Source: Tethya wilhelma (taxonomy: Eukaryota > Porifera > Demospongiae > Tethyida > Tethyidae). From it: 64,000 nucleotides of DNA. How positions within the stretch are numbered: position 1 is the first letter of the stretch; every line of letters starts with the position of its first letter. The notes beneath the pieces are model-generated. The model saw only the letters and a program-made list of their open reading frames with translations. It had not been told where the DNA came from and made no database searches. The position numbers and the translations under genes are program-made. The stretch covers positions 12,358,519-12,422,518 of the forward strand of contig CAXIPT010000003.1 in NCBI GenBank assembly GCA_964030475.1, in the 5' to 3' direction. Positions 32,654 through 43,986 of the stretch are shown here, piece by piece.

Positions 32654-34207
32654 ATGGACGTGCAGTGGTTCTTGACAGCTGCTCTGGTACTAGCTAATGG
32701 CCTCTCAACCATCCTCGCCAACAATGATGTAAACACGACATCATCAAAATTACCTCACATTGTATTCATCCTAGTGGACGACTGGGGGTGGGCCAACGTA
32801 GGCTACCACCGCGACCCCCCTACCAAGGAGGTGGTGACCCCCCACATTGACTCCCTGGTAAAGGAAGGCCTGGAGTTGGACCAGCACTACACAGACAACG
32901 TCTGCTCCCCCTCCAGGTCGTGTCTCATGACTGGCCGCCTCCCGATCCATGTCAACGACCAGAACTACCAAGCCACCTTCTACAACCCCAAGGACCCAGT
33001 GTCTGGGTTTGCTGGCATACCTCGGAACATGACTGGATTGGCTGAGAAGTTGAAGCTAGCCGGGTACGCTACCCACCAAGTGGGGAAATGGGACGCTGGA
33101 ATGGCCACCCCTGACCACACCCCCAAGGGACGAGGGTTTGACTCTTCCCTGGGCTATTTCCACCACGCCAACGACTATTTCACTGAGATTGAGAACGAGT
33201 GCAATGGAACACCCATCGTAGACCTCTGGCAGACAGACGGTCCTGCTACGTCTCTCAATGGGACAGGACCAGACAAGTACGAAGAGGGACTCTTTAAGGA
33301 GCAAGTCCTTGATGTGATCTCCAAGCACGACCACACCACACCCCTCTTCCTCTACTATGCCCCCCACATTGTACACGCCCCTCTGCAAGTGCCCGACAGT
33401 TACTTGAAGAAGTTCTCGTTCATCGACACTCACGATCGCCAGTACTACCACGCCATGGTAACCTATCTCGATGATGTCATTGGGTCCATAGCAATTGCTC
33501 TCAAGACCCACAAGCTGTGGGACAACCTCCTCCTGGTTGTCAGTAGCGACAATGGGGGGCCTGTATATCCCACAGGGGGAGCCAACAATTTCCCGCTAAA
33601 AGGCGGGAAGATCACTGACTGGCAGGGAGGGATACGAGTGAATGCCTTCGTCTCTGGGGGGTTCCTGCCTAAGAAGATGGTGGGCAAGAAGAGTGAGGGG
33701 TACATCCACCTGGCCGATTGGTACGGGACCTTCTGTGCTCTCGCTGGAGTGGATCCCACAGACAAGAGAGCAGCAAAAGCACACCTCCCCCCGGTGGACA
33801 GTATCAATGTCTGGCCCCTCATTTCGGGGGCCACCTCCACGTCCCCCCGCACTGATGTCCCTGTTAGCTACACCACACTGATCAGTGGTGACTACAAGAT
33901 CCTCACTGGTGACCTCCTTCAGGCAGGATGGACGGGACCCCAATACCCCAACAAGACGAACCCCGTTGGGGGGATAGCTGCCATAGCTCATTGTGGAGAC
34001 GGGGGGTGCCTGTACAATATCAAAGATGACCCCCAAGAGAGGGTTAATTTGGCTGCTTCAAAGCCAGATGTGCTGAAAGATATGCAAGAGAAGCTGCGCA
34101 AATATCAGGCCACCTACTTTAACCCTTTCCGAGGAGGGGAGTGGCCTGGTGCATGTGACGCAGCACTCAATAAACATGGCGGATATTGGGGGCCATTTTT
34201 ACCTTAA
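32654..34207 (+). CDS. Secreted/lysosomal arylsulfatase, intronless
   Basis: 517 residues. The ATG at 32654 is chosen because the longer frame upstream has no ATG and this start gives a signal peptide (WFLTAALVLANGLSTILA). Sulfatase landmarks: VDDWG metal-binding Asp pair (42-43), CSPSR formylglycine motif (Cys84), APHIVHAP, SSDNGG and PLKGGK. It resembles the ARSB/ARSI/ARSJ branch by order of motifs. The motif usually reading GKWHLG is GKWDAG here (Asp147), so an active-site His of classical arylsulfatases is replaced. Several N-x-S/T sites suggest glycosylation. It hydrolyses sulfate esters of glycans or similar substrates if active. The gene is convergent with GRAMD4. Lack of introns, unlike the neighbours, could mean retrocopy origin, loss or transfer. 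Confidence 0.9.
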   Translation: MDVQWFLTAALVLANGLSTILANNDVNTTSSKLPHIVFILVDDWGWANVGYHRDPPTKEVVTPHIDSLVKEGLELDQHYTDNVCSPSRSCLMTGRLPIHVNDQNYQATFYNPKDPVSGFAGIPRNMTGLAEKLKLAGYATHQVGKWDAGMATPDHTPKGRGFDSSLGYFHHANDYFTEIENECNGTPIVDLWQTDGPATSLNGTGPDKYEEGLFKEQVLDVISKHDHTTPLFLYYAPHIVHAPLQVPDSYLKKFSFIDTHDRQYYHAMVTYLDDVIGSIAIALKTHKLWDNLLLVVSSDNGGPVYPTGGANNFPLKGGKITDWQGGIRVNAFVSGGFLPKKMVGKKSEGYIHLADWYGTFCALAGVDPTDKRAAKAHLPPVDSINVWPLISGATSTSPRTDVPVSYTTLISGDYKILTGDLLQAGWTGPQYPNKTNPVGGIAAIAHCGDGGCLYNIKDDPQERVNLAASKPDVLKDMQEKLRKYQATYFNPFRGGEWPGACDAALNKHGGYWGPFLP

Positions 34208-34218
34208 CTCAAGAATAA

Positions 34219-34331
34219 TTTATTATTTAGAATTTTTTTAAGTGTCTAATTCACAATTTCGTAATAATATTTAAGTAGTTACAAAATTACCAAGAAAGTG
34301 GCTACCAAATAATAATTATTAAATTAATAAA
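34219..34331. terminator. Interlocking poly(A) signals of arylsulfatase (+) and GRAMD4 (-)
   Basis: AATAAA on the plus strand at 34326-34331 lies 9 bp short of the GRAMD4 stop codon. AATAAA on the minus strand at 34224-34219 lies 12 bp past the sulfatase stop. The two 3' UTRs therefore probably overlap. Confidence 0.5.
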
Positions 34332-34339
34332 AGGCACAC

Positions 34340-35825
34340 TCAGTCGTCAGTTTCATCTGAAGCTCCACCCTTCTTGGCACTGGGTTCCTTGCCATCACTT
34401 GCTGAGTCAGCATTGTCTGTTGAAAGGTCAATGGGGTCAGATCCCCACGGGAGGCCGAGGATCATCCCCTGGTCCAGGATGGAGTGGTAGGCCTGGTCGC
34501 GGTTGAGGATGGCCGAGAACAGGTACTGTATGTATAGGGTGATGGAATGAGTATATCAATTAATGCACACCAAAGACTACTTCATTTTAGATTTACACAC
34601 ACGAGATCAACTTTCACGAACACCAAAGCCTGTGCCATGTACCTTGGCTCCATTCCTCAGGGTGACCTCAATGGACATGCCACTGCCTGGTAGGATGGCA
34701 AATGGTTTGGCTTTCACAACAGCTGTCACATCTTTGAGGGTGATGACCAGCCTGTCAGTATCACGACCAACACGCTCAAAACACAAGAAACTAAATGAAA
34801 AGAACAGTCAAAAATTCATCCAACATACAGAACAGAATTGTCTTTCTTTGTCCTTGCCTGTGAGTAAGGAACAGCTTGCCACTCTTGGTGAGAGTCAGAG
34901 GTCTGTCTCTGTCCATCAAGGAGCAGCGTCTGCCAGAGTGCCACGAGGGAAGGGGGAGCTCATCTAGGGAAAGTTGAAACCTCGTGCAGAAGGAGATCTC
35001 ATCTTCCGTGGGTCCTCCCGAGGACAGAGGACCTTCCTCACTGGAGCTGGAGGCGATGGTGTCCACAGACTGACTCCTGCAGTCATAGCGCTGATGAGGG
35101 GGCTACATGTGAGGGGGGAATTCAAAGGAAAGGGGGGGGGATACATGTTTGTGAGACAAGCACAAACGGTGCAGCCATGTTTGACAGTCTCACCATCTGA
35201 TCTCTGAACCTTTGTTGCCTAGCTAGCAACTCGGCATCAGTTGGCAGGGACTTCCACAGCCTGGCAACAGTGTCATACTTCTCTTTCACCTGTGTCGATC
35301 CAGTTCACTTCACATGGTAACCATAACAACTAGTCACATGCACTACGTACCTTGGGGTACTTCCTATACACATTATCAATAATAAATAACTTGAATCCCA
35401 CGCCAAGACCTGTTGGGAGAGAAAGAAGGGGGAAGATGGATTCCATCTAAAGCACACCAGCCTTACCAGCTGCAGTGAGGAGCCAGGTGTTGGGCAGGAA
35501 GAGAGAGAGGACCAAGAATGAGCAGAGTGTACTGTAGAGCCTACGAGTGGCCTCAGGCTGGTGCCAATGGAACAAACTGCATGGAATGTGACATAATTTG
35601 ATGATAATCAATAAACATAAGATGATATAAGTGATCCCTACATACTTCTGGGCCTTCTCCAGCACGTCTGAGAGGTCACCTGACCTGTTCTGTTGGGTGA
35701 TATGGAGCAATGCATCAACCATTTTACATTTGTGTTATCCTCCTGTTTTACTTGGACCTTACCTGACAAGTTCTGGCTACATTTTTGACCAGTTGAAGTT
35801 TGTCTGAGAACCTCAGCTCCTCAAT

Positions 35826-35861
<36 letters not shown>

Positions 35862-37689
35862 GTGATGTCATAATAACAGTGACAGTGAAAGCAAGCAAGC
35901 TACGTGAGACATACTTCTGGAGGTGGTCTTCGAGACTGAAAGCCAAACTGTTCAGCTAGACCACTGAAGGAGACAAACACACTATCATAAAGAAACTTTC
36001 TTGTAACGTAAACAAACAATATACAGAGGAGACAATTTGCATACAATTTCCACAAGACAAACCTAGCTACATCTTCACTGTTACCATAGCAACATCCACT
36101 GTTACCCTAGCAACAGAGCTAGCACCATACCTTTCCCGGAGGTAGTTGATGGAGAGCCAGAGGACGGCCACAAACAGCACCATGGGGATGATCCACCCAT
36201 TCCACACGCAGTACATGTATATCTGAGGGAGAATCGAAGACATTGGCTAACAACCATCTTTGATCGTAGCAGCCATTTTGTTCCACCATGACTCACCAAG
36301 AAGACCACCAGTGTCTCCGCCACACTCCTCCAGCTGAGGACACCTTGAAGGAACTCTCCAAACTCCGTCCATGGCTTGCTCGAACGAGCTACAGAGATAC
36401 ACACACAAAGACATCCTTACTGGCAGGATACAAACAGTCTATCAAGCCACACCCATTTCCACCTCCACTAAGTATGACTATCACAATGAAAACCACCGTG
36501 TATGACATATGAAAAGATCATTAAAGAAAAAAAAAAAACAGGTTAGCTTGATATAATTTTTATAGACTAAAACTCACACAATCTCTGAAGATTCTCTTTC
36601 AGTCTTTAGGGGATTAGATAAAGATGGTTAATTTTGACGTCATGACAATAACAATACATTATGTAGTCTTTATCTCCCTCACTTCTTTGCCGTCAGCGAT
36701 GGCTCCTCCTCTGGCTGGTCAGATGGGAGGTTGGCCTCGTCAGTGAAGTCCGCCAACACCTCATACACCTGCCATTAATTAGGAGCACAATGTAATACAG
36801 TACGATCTCTAACTCCACACACTGCACACACCTTCTCTCTGATGCCCTGAAAGAAACCAGCCTTTCTTGCCTCTCTTCTTTCATGAGCTCTGGCAACTGT
36901 GTTCGATCAAGAGAGAGATAAAATGGCTGCCACATGAACCACCATCTCCTCACCCCTGTCTCTCCTCACGGTGACCTGTTCATACCCCTCCTGGGACGTG
37001 GTCACGCTCAGACTGGCCCCCCCGTACGACCCTGTGCTCTCTGCACCCCTCCCCCCTCCACTGGCCTTCGGAGAAGCACTCTCCAACCTCCTGGAGAGAT
37101 CGCGGTTCTCCCTCACCAGGTCAGTGAGCTCCTTGCGGGCATTGTCCTTCAGGTCGTCCACCTCAGCTGAGGAGATGAAGTCAGTGAAGTAACGAACAAA
37201 CAATTAGTGGCTTGTTAATGACACTATCGCAATAAAGTGGACCGCCTTACTTTGGAGCTTCTGGTTGTCTATCATGGCTCGCTCCAGCTGCTCCTGCATC
37301 AGTTGCAGCTGCTGTTCATAAACATCCTTGCTCGCTGACTCCCACGGCTTCTTCTTGGCGGGTGGTGGAGCTGCAGCTGCCACCCCTCCACCATTTATAA
37401 CAGCGCTGCTTCTTTCACGAGCTGGCTTCGGTCTCGGCTCGTCCTCTAGTTCTAGTTCCAGTCCTTCCAGGTCATCTGAAGCTGACTCCTCGCGGGGACT
37501 ACGTTCTGTGATCCCCTCTCTTTCTTTCTCCTCGTCCACCAGCAAGAATCCACCGCTTTCATTTCGCGATGCAGATTCTAACGAGCTGAACGTTACATCT
37601 GTGCCATCTTCCTCGGCCCCCTGTCCGCTGGCCGTCCTCCTCCTACCAGGTATACCCTGTAAACGACTGGCTACCTTTCTTCGCAACAT
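34340..37689 (-). CDS. GRAMD4: GRAM domain-containing protein 4 (GRAMD4-like)
   Basis: A multi-exon gene from MLRRKVASRL (37689) to TDD-stop (34340). Visible order: a Ser/Glu-rich N-terminus; a coiled coil (YEQQLQLMQEQLERAMIDNQ, then DDLKDNARKELTDLVRENRD, exon 37166-36954); a short helical exon (RAHERREARKAGFFQG) and an acidic exon (FTDEANLPSDQPEEEPS); two membrane regions (VWNGWIIPMVLFVAVLW and STLCSFLVLSLFLPNTWLL); and a C-terminal GRAM domain (SGKLFLTHR, FLCFERVGRDTDRLVITLKD, VEVTLRNGA-like). This matches GRAMD4, a mitochondrial/ER-associated protein linked to cell death and TLR9 signalling in mammals. First exon 37689-37251 is well defined; inner exons were placed from frame and GT/AG signals but not all checked base by base. 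Confidence 0.82.
35828..35858. repeat. (CA)n microsatellite in GRAMD4 intron
   Basis: About 15 CA units. Confidence 0.9.
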
Positions 37690-37942
37690 GGAGGGGGAAT
37701 TTATGCTGAGTCAGCTAGGGAAATTCCCTCAACAACATCACCTGACCACCAGCGCTAGATTTAGTGCAGAGATACGTAACAAAATTGCAATTTGGATCAA
37801 ATAATACACACAATATGGACACACAGCATCACAAAAACATTTTGAAAAATTCATAGTTGCAATCAGTTATAAAGGAAAAAAATCGTGAAACATTGACACA
37901 CAAACACACACACACACGGACACACATTATGATGTCATTAGC

Positions 37943-39702
37943 TCAGGTGTTAGCAGCCTCTGAGGGTATCAGGTCGTCTCTGACGTCAGTTCTCTCCACG
38001 TCCTCACTAGAGGGGACGGAGAGGGAGGGGTCCTCACTGTCAAATGGCTCAGGACCACGGGCAAATATTGCCAGCAAATGACGATGAACTCTACACAAAT
38101 ATGATTGGACGGCCATTATCAAGATTGTGCATACTTTTAATTGGCAGGGGCATACTCATAGAGTTATCTACTGATTAACTGACCTGATGTCGATATCAGC
38201 TTTGGGTATCTCATCTCCATCAATGTTCCAGCTGCTGGTTGGCATGGCAACGCCGCCGCCACCACCACCCTCTCTTGATTGGTTGGCTCTTCCAGCTTGT
38301 GCATTAGTGGCTTCATCGTCGTCTTCCTACAGTGTGAAGGGTGAGGGTATGAGGATGTGAGGGTGTGAGGGTGTGAGGGTGTGAGGGTGTGAGATCAATC
38401 AACCTACCTGAACTAAATTATCCACTGATGAGTTAATGTCCACTGGGTCGTCGTTGTCGTGGGAGGAGTCTCTGAAGGACCGCGTTGGTTTCAAAATCTC
38501 TCTGAACTTGAACTCCTTGACACGCCTCACGTGGACATGGGGGTGGCTCAACTGAGGGAGAGAAATTTAGCAAAGATTTCATTACTGTTGATGATTAGCT
38601 CCACAGAACGTAAAATAAAAATATTAACAGATTTAAATTTGATGATTACTACACTAAAGTCCATTTGCATTCACTTCTCCCTTCAAAATTTCTTCATAAC
38701 TTGGCCGTAATTCATGCTAATGCATTATTCTAGATACCATTCAACTGCAAATTTCACATAGGTTCTGTTAGTGCCTTTTAAAATACTCTACACCTTACCA
38801 GTCAAAAGTTACAGCCTCCTATGTGTCTGCCCCATATATAAACTATGGGACATTCCATTGACCACAGATACTACAAACCTGTAGTAAGTCAAACCACACT
38901 ACTTCCTTGGGAGAAGTGAACGCGAATAGACTTTTTAGTGCATAGTACAGTCACATACAGTAGCCATGGCAGGCTTAATATTGACAATTGGGACTTTGAC
39001 CACCAAACCGTCAAATTAAAATCCCCGTGAATATTCCTGGTTACATGGTAATATTCCATAATAAATTCAGTGAAGACTCCCTCATTGTATATGTTGCATC
39101 ACCCACCTGAGTCCCTCTCCGCTGTCTGAAGAGCCACTTGGCGTGCTCCAGTCGCGAACACCTAGTGAGCATCACGAGGTCCAGGCACCCGTTGCCCATG
39201 TGACCAAAGGGGGAGGAGCCATGAGGGGCCTGGGACGTGGAGCAGATGTTGGGGCAGGCCATGACGCTGGAGAAGTGACCGGTGAACTTCTTCCACTTAC
39301 GATCGTCTATCCCTGGGGAGAGGANATTACAGCCACATACAGTAGCCATGGCAGGCTTAATATTGACAATTGGGACTTCGAACACCAAACCGTCAAATTA
39401 AAATCCCCAATATTCCTGGCTACATGGTAATATTCCACGATAAATTCAGTGAAGACTCCCTCATCGTACATGTTGCCCCACCCACCTGAGTCCCTCTCCG
39501 CTGTCTGAAGAGCCACTTGGCGTGCTCCAGTCGTGAACACCTAGTGAGCATGACGAGGTCCAGGCACCCGTTGCCCATGTGACCAAAGGGGGAGGAGCCA
39601 TGAGGCGCCTGGGACGTGGAGCAGATGTTAGGACAGGCCATGACGCTGGAGAAGTGACCAGTGAATTTCTTCCACTTACGATCGTCTATCCCTGGGGAGA
39701 GG

Positions 39703-39744
<42 letters not shown>

Positions 39745-40869
39745 AAGTTTGCAATTCATAGAGCCTTTGTAATTGTGTCCATTCAGGTTGGCAATTAATA
39801 ACTAATAATGAAATTATGGTATCAAATTACTGTTTATCACTTACTATCGACCTCTGACCCCGCCATGATTGAAGCTCCCTTCTCTTGTTTGGCACTCGGG
39901 GAGAAGTCACTGACATCAAAATGGCTGCACATGGGACACCTGCACAGAGAGAGAGAGTGTGAGAAACGTGAGCCTAAGGTGAAAGGAAGATTCAGACTAG
40001 CTCTCTACCTGTTGAAACATTTCTTCTTCCCTCCCCCACTCCCTGGTCTCCTCTGGGAGGAGGAGGCCTCCTCCTCCTCATCTTCCACTTGCTCTGAGAC
40101 AGGGATGAAGGAGAGCTCAGCTTCAAAGTGTTTGAGAGAGAGGAGTGTTCTGATCATGGCTACTTCGAGTTTCTTTGAACCTAGCCAAGAGAAGTCATGG
40201 CTGAAGAGAGCTGTGTCAGACCAGAAACCATACGCCATTGGACCAGCGGAGAAGAGAAGCAACTGGCTGTTCTGGGTCACACTGCAGATGTCCACTGGAG
40301 AGCTGCAACCTACAAACAGGAAGAGATAATACGTGTACACAAAATTCCCAAGAGTCTTCCCCCCCCCCACACACACATTAAGAAAGTTTTTCTTAGAGAT
40401 TTTCATTATCAAAGTAAAACTACTTATGCAATTATGAAAACACCCACTGTAACCCAGGCAGAATAAAGCTCTGATGGTAGAAGACCCAGCCAGCTGCTAG
40501 CTAACTGGCGTGTGTCCCCCCTCACCTAGCATTATCTGGGCAGCTGCTACGATGGGTGACTTGGAGCCAAAAAGAGAGCGTGCAATGGAGTTGGTAAACC
40601 CAACCGGGATGACGCCCAGTCTGATGGTGGGTGTGACCGGGATGAACCGAGGGTGGCGGAGGTTGACGCCACTCTGCTGCTGGGTCATCACCATGACACC
40701 ATTGAGGACCTCGTTGAAGAGACCATCACCTCCGACAGCCACCATCCTGTGAGGGGGAGGGGCCTAGTGATGATGTAATGACAATAATGTGTGTTGTAAC
40801 GCACCCATCGTACTGAGCCAGGTCTAGAGACTGGATGTGCTCTCTAGCATGGAATCTGTGTTGAGTGTC

Positions 40870-40931
<62 letters not shown>

Positions 40932-41323
40932 ATTAATTTTATTGAGCTTAAAATTAATTTGCTAATTACATTCCAATCATATGACCACAATACAATGCAA
41001 TAGGATCTGATCACATGTACCACCAGTGTGTGCTGATTCAGCAAACTTCTGAAGTAGCGTATTTAAAATAGTTCTGTAAACATGTGTACAGTGGTCACCA
41101 TCCATGCCCCCACACTAGCTGTGTTACGTGACATTCCTCATGTGAGTGAGTGTGTGTTAGCAAGAGTGCTAACAGACATTCTGGAATGTTGTGTTCGTGT
41201 TGTGGACAGGAGATGGTGTCTGTATGTTGTGGGCAGACCCCAGGATGGCAGTACTGGGGGTCACCACACGCTTCCCTCAAATTATAATCCAATTCATTAA
41301 TGGGGATTCCCCCGTGCATCATA

Positions 41324-41387
<64 letters not shown>

Positions 41388-42619
41388 ACAGAGAACATCT
41401 GTGTGTATCTGTGCCATCTCAAACATCCTGTGGACCCTCTGCCACACCCTCTCCACTGCTGCTGGGCTGTCTCCACTGGCCGGGTTGATCACCACAAATA
41501 GCTTACGAGGACGGTTACCAAAATCTACAAGAACATGAGATGAATAATGAGTGAGATATTACAGGGGCATCCTCATTAATGAGTGAGATATCACAGGGGC
41601 ACCCCCTCATTAATGAGTGAGATATTGCAGGGGCATCCTCTTTATTATTAATTATTAATTACTCACTCATCATTTGGTGTCCTATCTGTTCCGCCCACAG
41701 TTGACAGATATCTGCACTTTGACCTTTGAAAGTGACCTTTAGCGGGTGTCCCACTGACCCTGGGATGGACTTGAGGGCATACACAGTGAAGTCCAGTGCC
41801 TGAGAGGGGGTGTGGTTTCTTCTTGGGTGGGAGGAGCTTGATGATTGTGGTCGTGAGGGGGGAGGGGCTGGGTGCCCATGGACCACAGCAAAGATGTCAC
41901 TCAGGTAGAGTGTCTCCTTCTTGGCTGTGTGCGTGTATGAGGTAATGATGATGTAATGGTGCATAAAATGAAAGTATTAAGAGCAAACGTACAGCTGCAG
42001 CATATTCAATATACATGTACTATATACAAGTTATGTCCAACCACTCTAGACCTGTGGTGCTTGGTCTAGCCTAAAGTGTATTTGTATTTCAACACAATTC
42101 TCTTTCTCTCTGCGTACGTCTGTACTTGAACATGAATGAACAATAAACCTTGGACTTGTCTGATTTCTGTACTGGATATAATAAAGCACACCGTTTTCTT
42201 TGAGCCACTCACAATGGTGCTAGTCCCAGCTGGCTGTGACCTTGCTATGAAACTAATTCAGCAGTGTTGCATAATATGGTTAGTTTCACAAACATGTGAG
42301 CTAACACATGTGAGATACAAGACCTTAACTCCAACATCTAAGAGTCGAGTGTGTACGTAGCCTTCTAGACTAAGAGTATGGATTATGCTCAGTTTTACTT
42401 TAAGGTTAGTCACCATATTATGGAGACATCTTTCAAATGATATACATTATTACTGTTTCCCATTGAAACTACAAACAAGACATTCCGACTATAACTTCCA
42501 GCTTCCCAAAATGTCTGGCTTGAACCAGTCCCTAGCTAGCTGACCCTGAGGGAAACCAGTGGAATCCATCCGTGCTATGGCTTCTAGCTGCTTCATTAAT
42601 GAAAATATTAACACACATA

Positions 42620-42690
<71 letters not shown>

Positions 42691-42691
42691 N

Positions 42692-42742
<51 letters not shown>

Positions 42743-43044
42743 GTGTGTGTGTGTGTGTGTTGTATAGCTACTGTAGGACAGTGGTGCCCAGTTCAAGTGG
42801 TAACCATTGGCCTGATTCAGCTGAATTACCTAATGAATGATGGCTATATTTAGTTATTCCCAAACTATAAATAGCTCATTTTGGTAAAACTATTCAACAC
42901 TGATAGTTAGGATTGCCCCTGCTAATTAGAGTAAAGACTGAACATTGTCCAAATGACAGGACACAGACGTGTTAACAGTGTATTTGGCAGAGCTAATAAG
43001 GTTTGGCTTCAGGGACATAGATATGTGGTCACAGCCAGCGCGCG

Positions 43045-43100
<56 letters not shown>

Positions 43101-43593
43101 TCACATATGAGTGTGTCAATGTCCACACTGACTCACCATCTCTCTTCCCAGCAGCCTCCCAGGTAAGTTGATCTTCGTCAAGAGTGACTGTGTACAGTTT
43201 CCCAAACACTCTGAACTTGTCTGTGAGAGACGATGCTCCATCGATCTCTCCCTTTGATGTGAGGTGTATCGAGGTGGGTCTACCATTTCTCTCAGCTGTG
43301 TAGCGCCGCAAAAGAGCAGTGGTACTATCTTCAAATCCTTTCTCCCCAGGAGCGTGTGATATCACCGGCTGAGCTTTAGGAGAGGACTCACCCAGTGGTC
43401 TTATGCTGCCATTGGCCTGTTGGTTGCCTCTCTCTGTCTGCAAACCTGTTGGCCCGTCTCGAGGTGATTGATGGGCTGTATCGTCCATTTCACGGCGGTC
43501 TAGCGCGAATTGGGCCAGTGGTTTCAGTTTAACAACGTCTCCAGGGTCTTCTTCCGTCTCTGATATCTCGCTTGCACTCATTAAGGCAGCCAT
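37943..43593 (-). CDS. Ceramide kinase / ceramide-kinase-like protein (CERKL-type motif)
   Basis: Exons include 43593-43137 (start MAALMSASE; an in-frame upstream ATG at 43689 is possible), 41924-41667, 41525-41390 (RKLFVVINPASG), 40868-40806, 40745-40526 (VAVGGDGLFNEVLNG), 40311-40010, 39939-39841 (CPMCSHFD), 39695-39485, 38551-38408, 38327-38185 and 38092-37943. The N-terminus is PH-like; then the DAG-kinase catalytic fold; then the C-terminal half with FTGHFSSVMACPNIC and SPFGHMGNGCLDLVML, typical of CERK/CERKL. The loop usually reading PAGSTD in CERK is PVGFTNSIARSL here, nearer the CERKL pattern, so ceramide kinase activity is uncertain. An extra copy of the exon at 39695-39485 lies at 39315-39106 across an n. 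The gene is head-to-head with phosphatidylserine synthase. Confidence 0.82.
38944..39703. repeat. ~375-bp direct duplication including one CERK-like exon
   Basis: 38944-39324 and 39326-39703 are nearly identical (acatacagtagccatggcag ... ctatccctggggagagga) with scattered single-base differences. The junction is an n at 39325, and the first copy stops exactly where the second meets a (GT)n tract. An allelic contig overlap left unmerged is the simplest explanation. Confidence 0.75.
39704..39741. repeat. (GT)n microsatellite
   Basis: About 19 GT units in the CERK-like intron, beside the duplicated exon. Confidence 0.9.
40870..40929. repeat. (GA)n microsatellite
   Basis: About 29 GA units. On the minus strand it is a (CT)n polypyrimidine tract directly before the CTGCAG acceptor of a CERK-like exon. 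Confidence 0.9.
41328..41385. repeat. (CA)n microsatellite
   Basis: About 28 CA units immediately after a CERK-like donor (GTAAGTGTGTG on the minus strand). Confidence 0.9.
42626..42760. repeat. (GT)n microsatellite with n at 42691
   Basis: Long GT tract split by one n, so the true length is unknown. It lies in the first intron of the CERK-like gene. Confidence 0.9.
43043..43097. repeat. (CA)n(GA)n compound microsatellite
   Basis: About 9 CA units followed by about 17 GA units, 35 bp from the first donor of the CERK-like gene. Confidence 0.9.
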
Positions 43594-43986
43594 GCTAGCG
43601 TCTGTAGCGTCCTGTCTCTGTGTCTCGAGTCGAGCTGAACGATGATTGGAATTCAAATGGGCGGGGTTAGAAATCATTAGCGGAATCATGCAGATCAGAT
43701 GTCAACATAACTTGAGCACATGTGGGAGGTGTCTACAGACATGTGCAGACACAGACGTCGCACTGAGTGATCGCAATACGTACGGTGTATTTGTTCTGCC
43801 TTCTATTCTCAGGCCAGACTGACTAATAAGTAAATTTGGTGAGTTCAACCTGTTGATAAAGATCTTGTTTTCAGTATTTTGATAAATTATCACTTTTCCC
43901 TTCATATTGGTTTGTTTATTTGAAGTTAGTGTCATGTTTTTTTTGTCCAGATTTGTACACCAAATTTCTCCGAACACTCTCCTTGT
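43594..43986. promoter_or_regulatory. Shared upstream region of CERK-like (-) and PTDSS (+) genes
   Basis: The two genes start 393 bp apart in opposite directions (298 bp if the upstream kinase ATG at 43689 is used). No TATA box is visible. A bidirectional promoter is likely by arrangement alone. Confidence 0.4.

Noticed and set aside
32771..34036. Several minus-strand ORFs of 66-151 codons within the arylsulfatase
   Set aside because: Antisense shadows of a GC-rich coding sequence; no domain, and the plus strand carries a complete enzyme.
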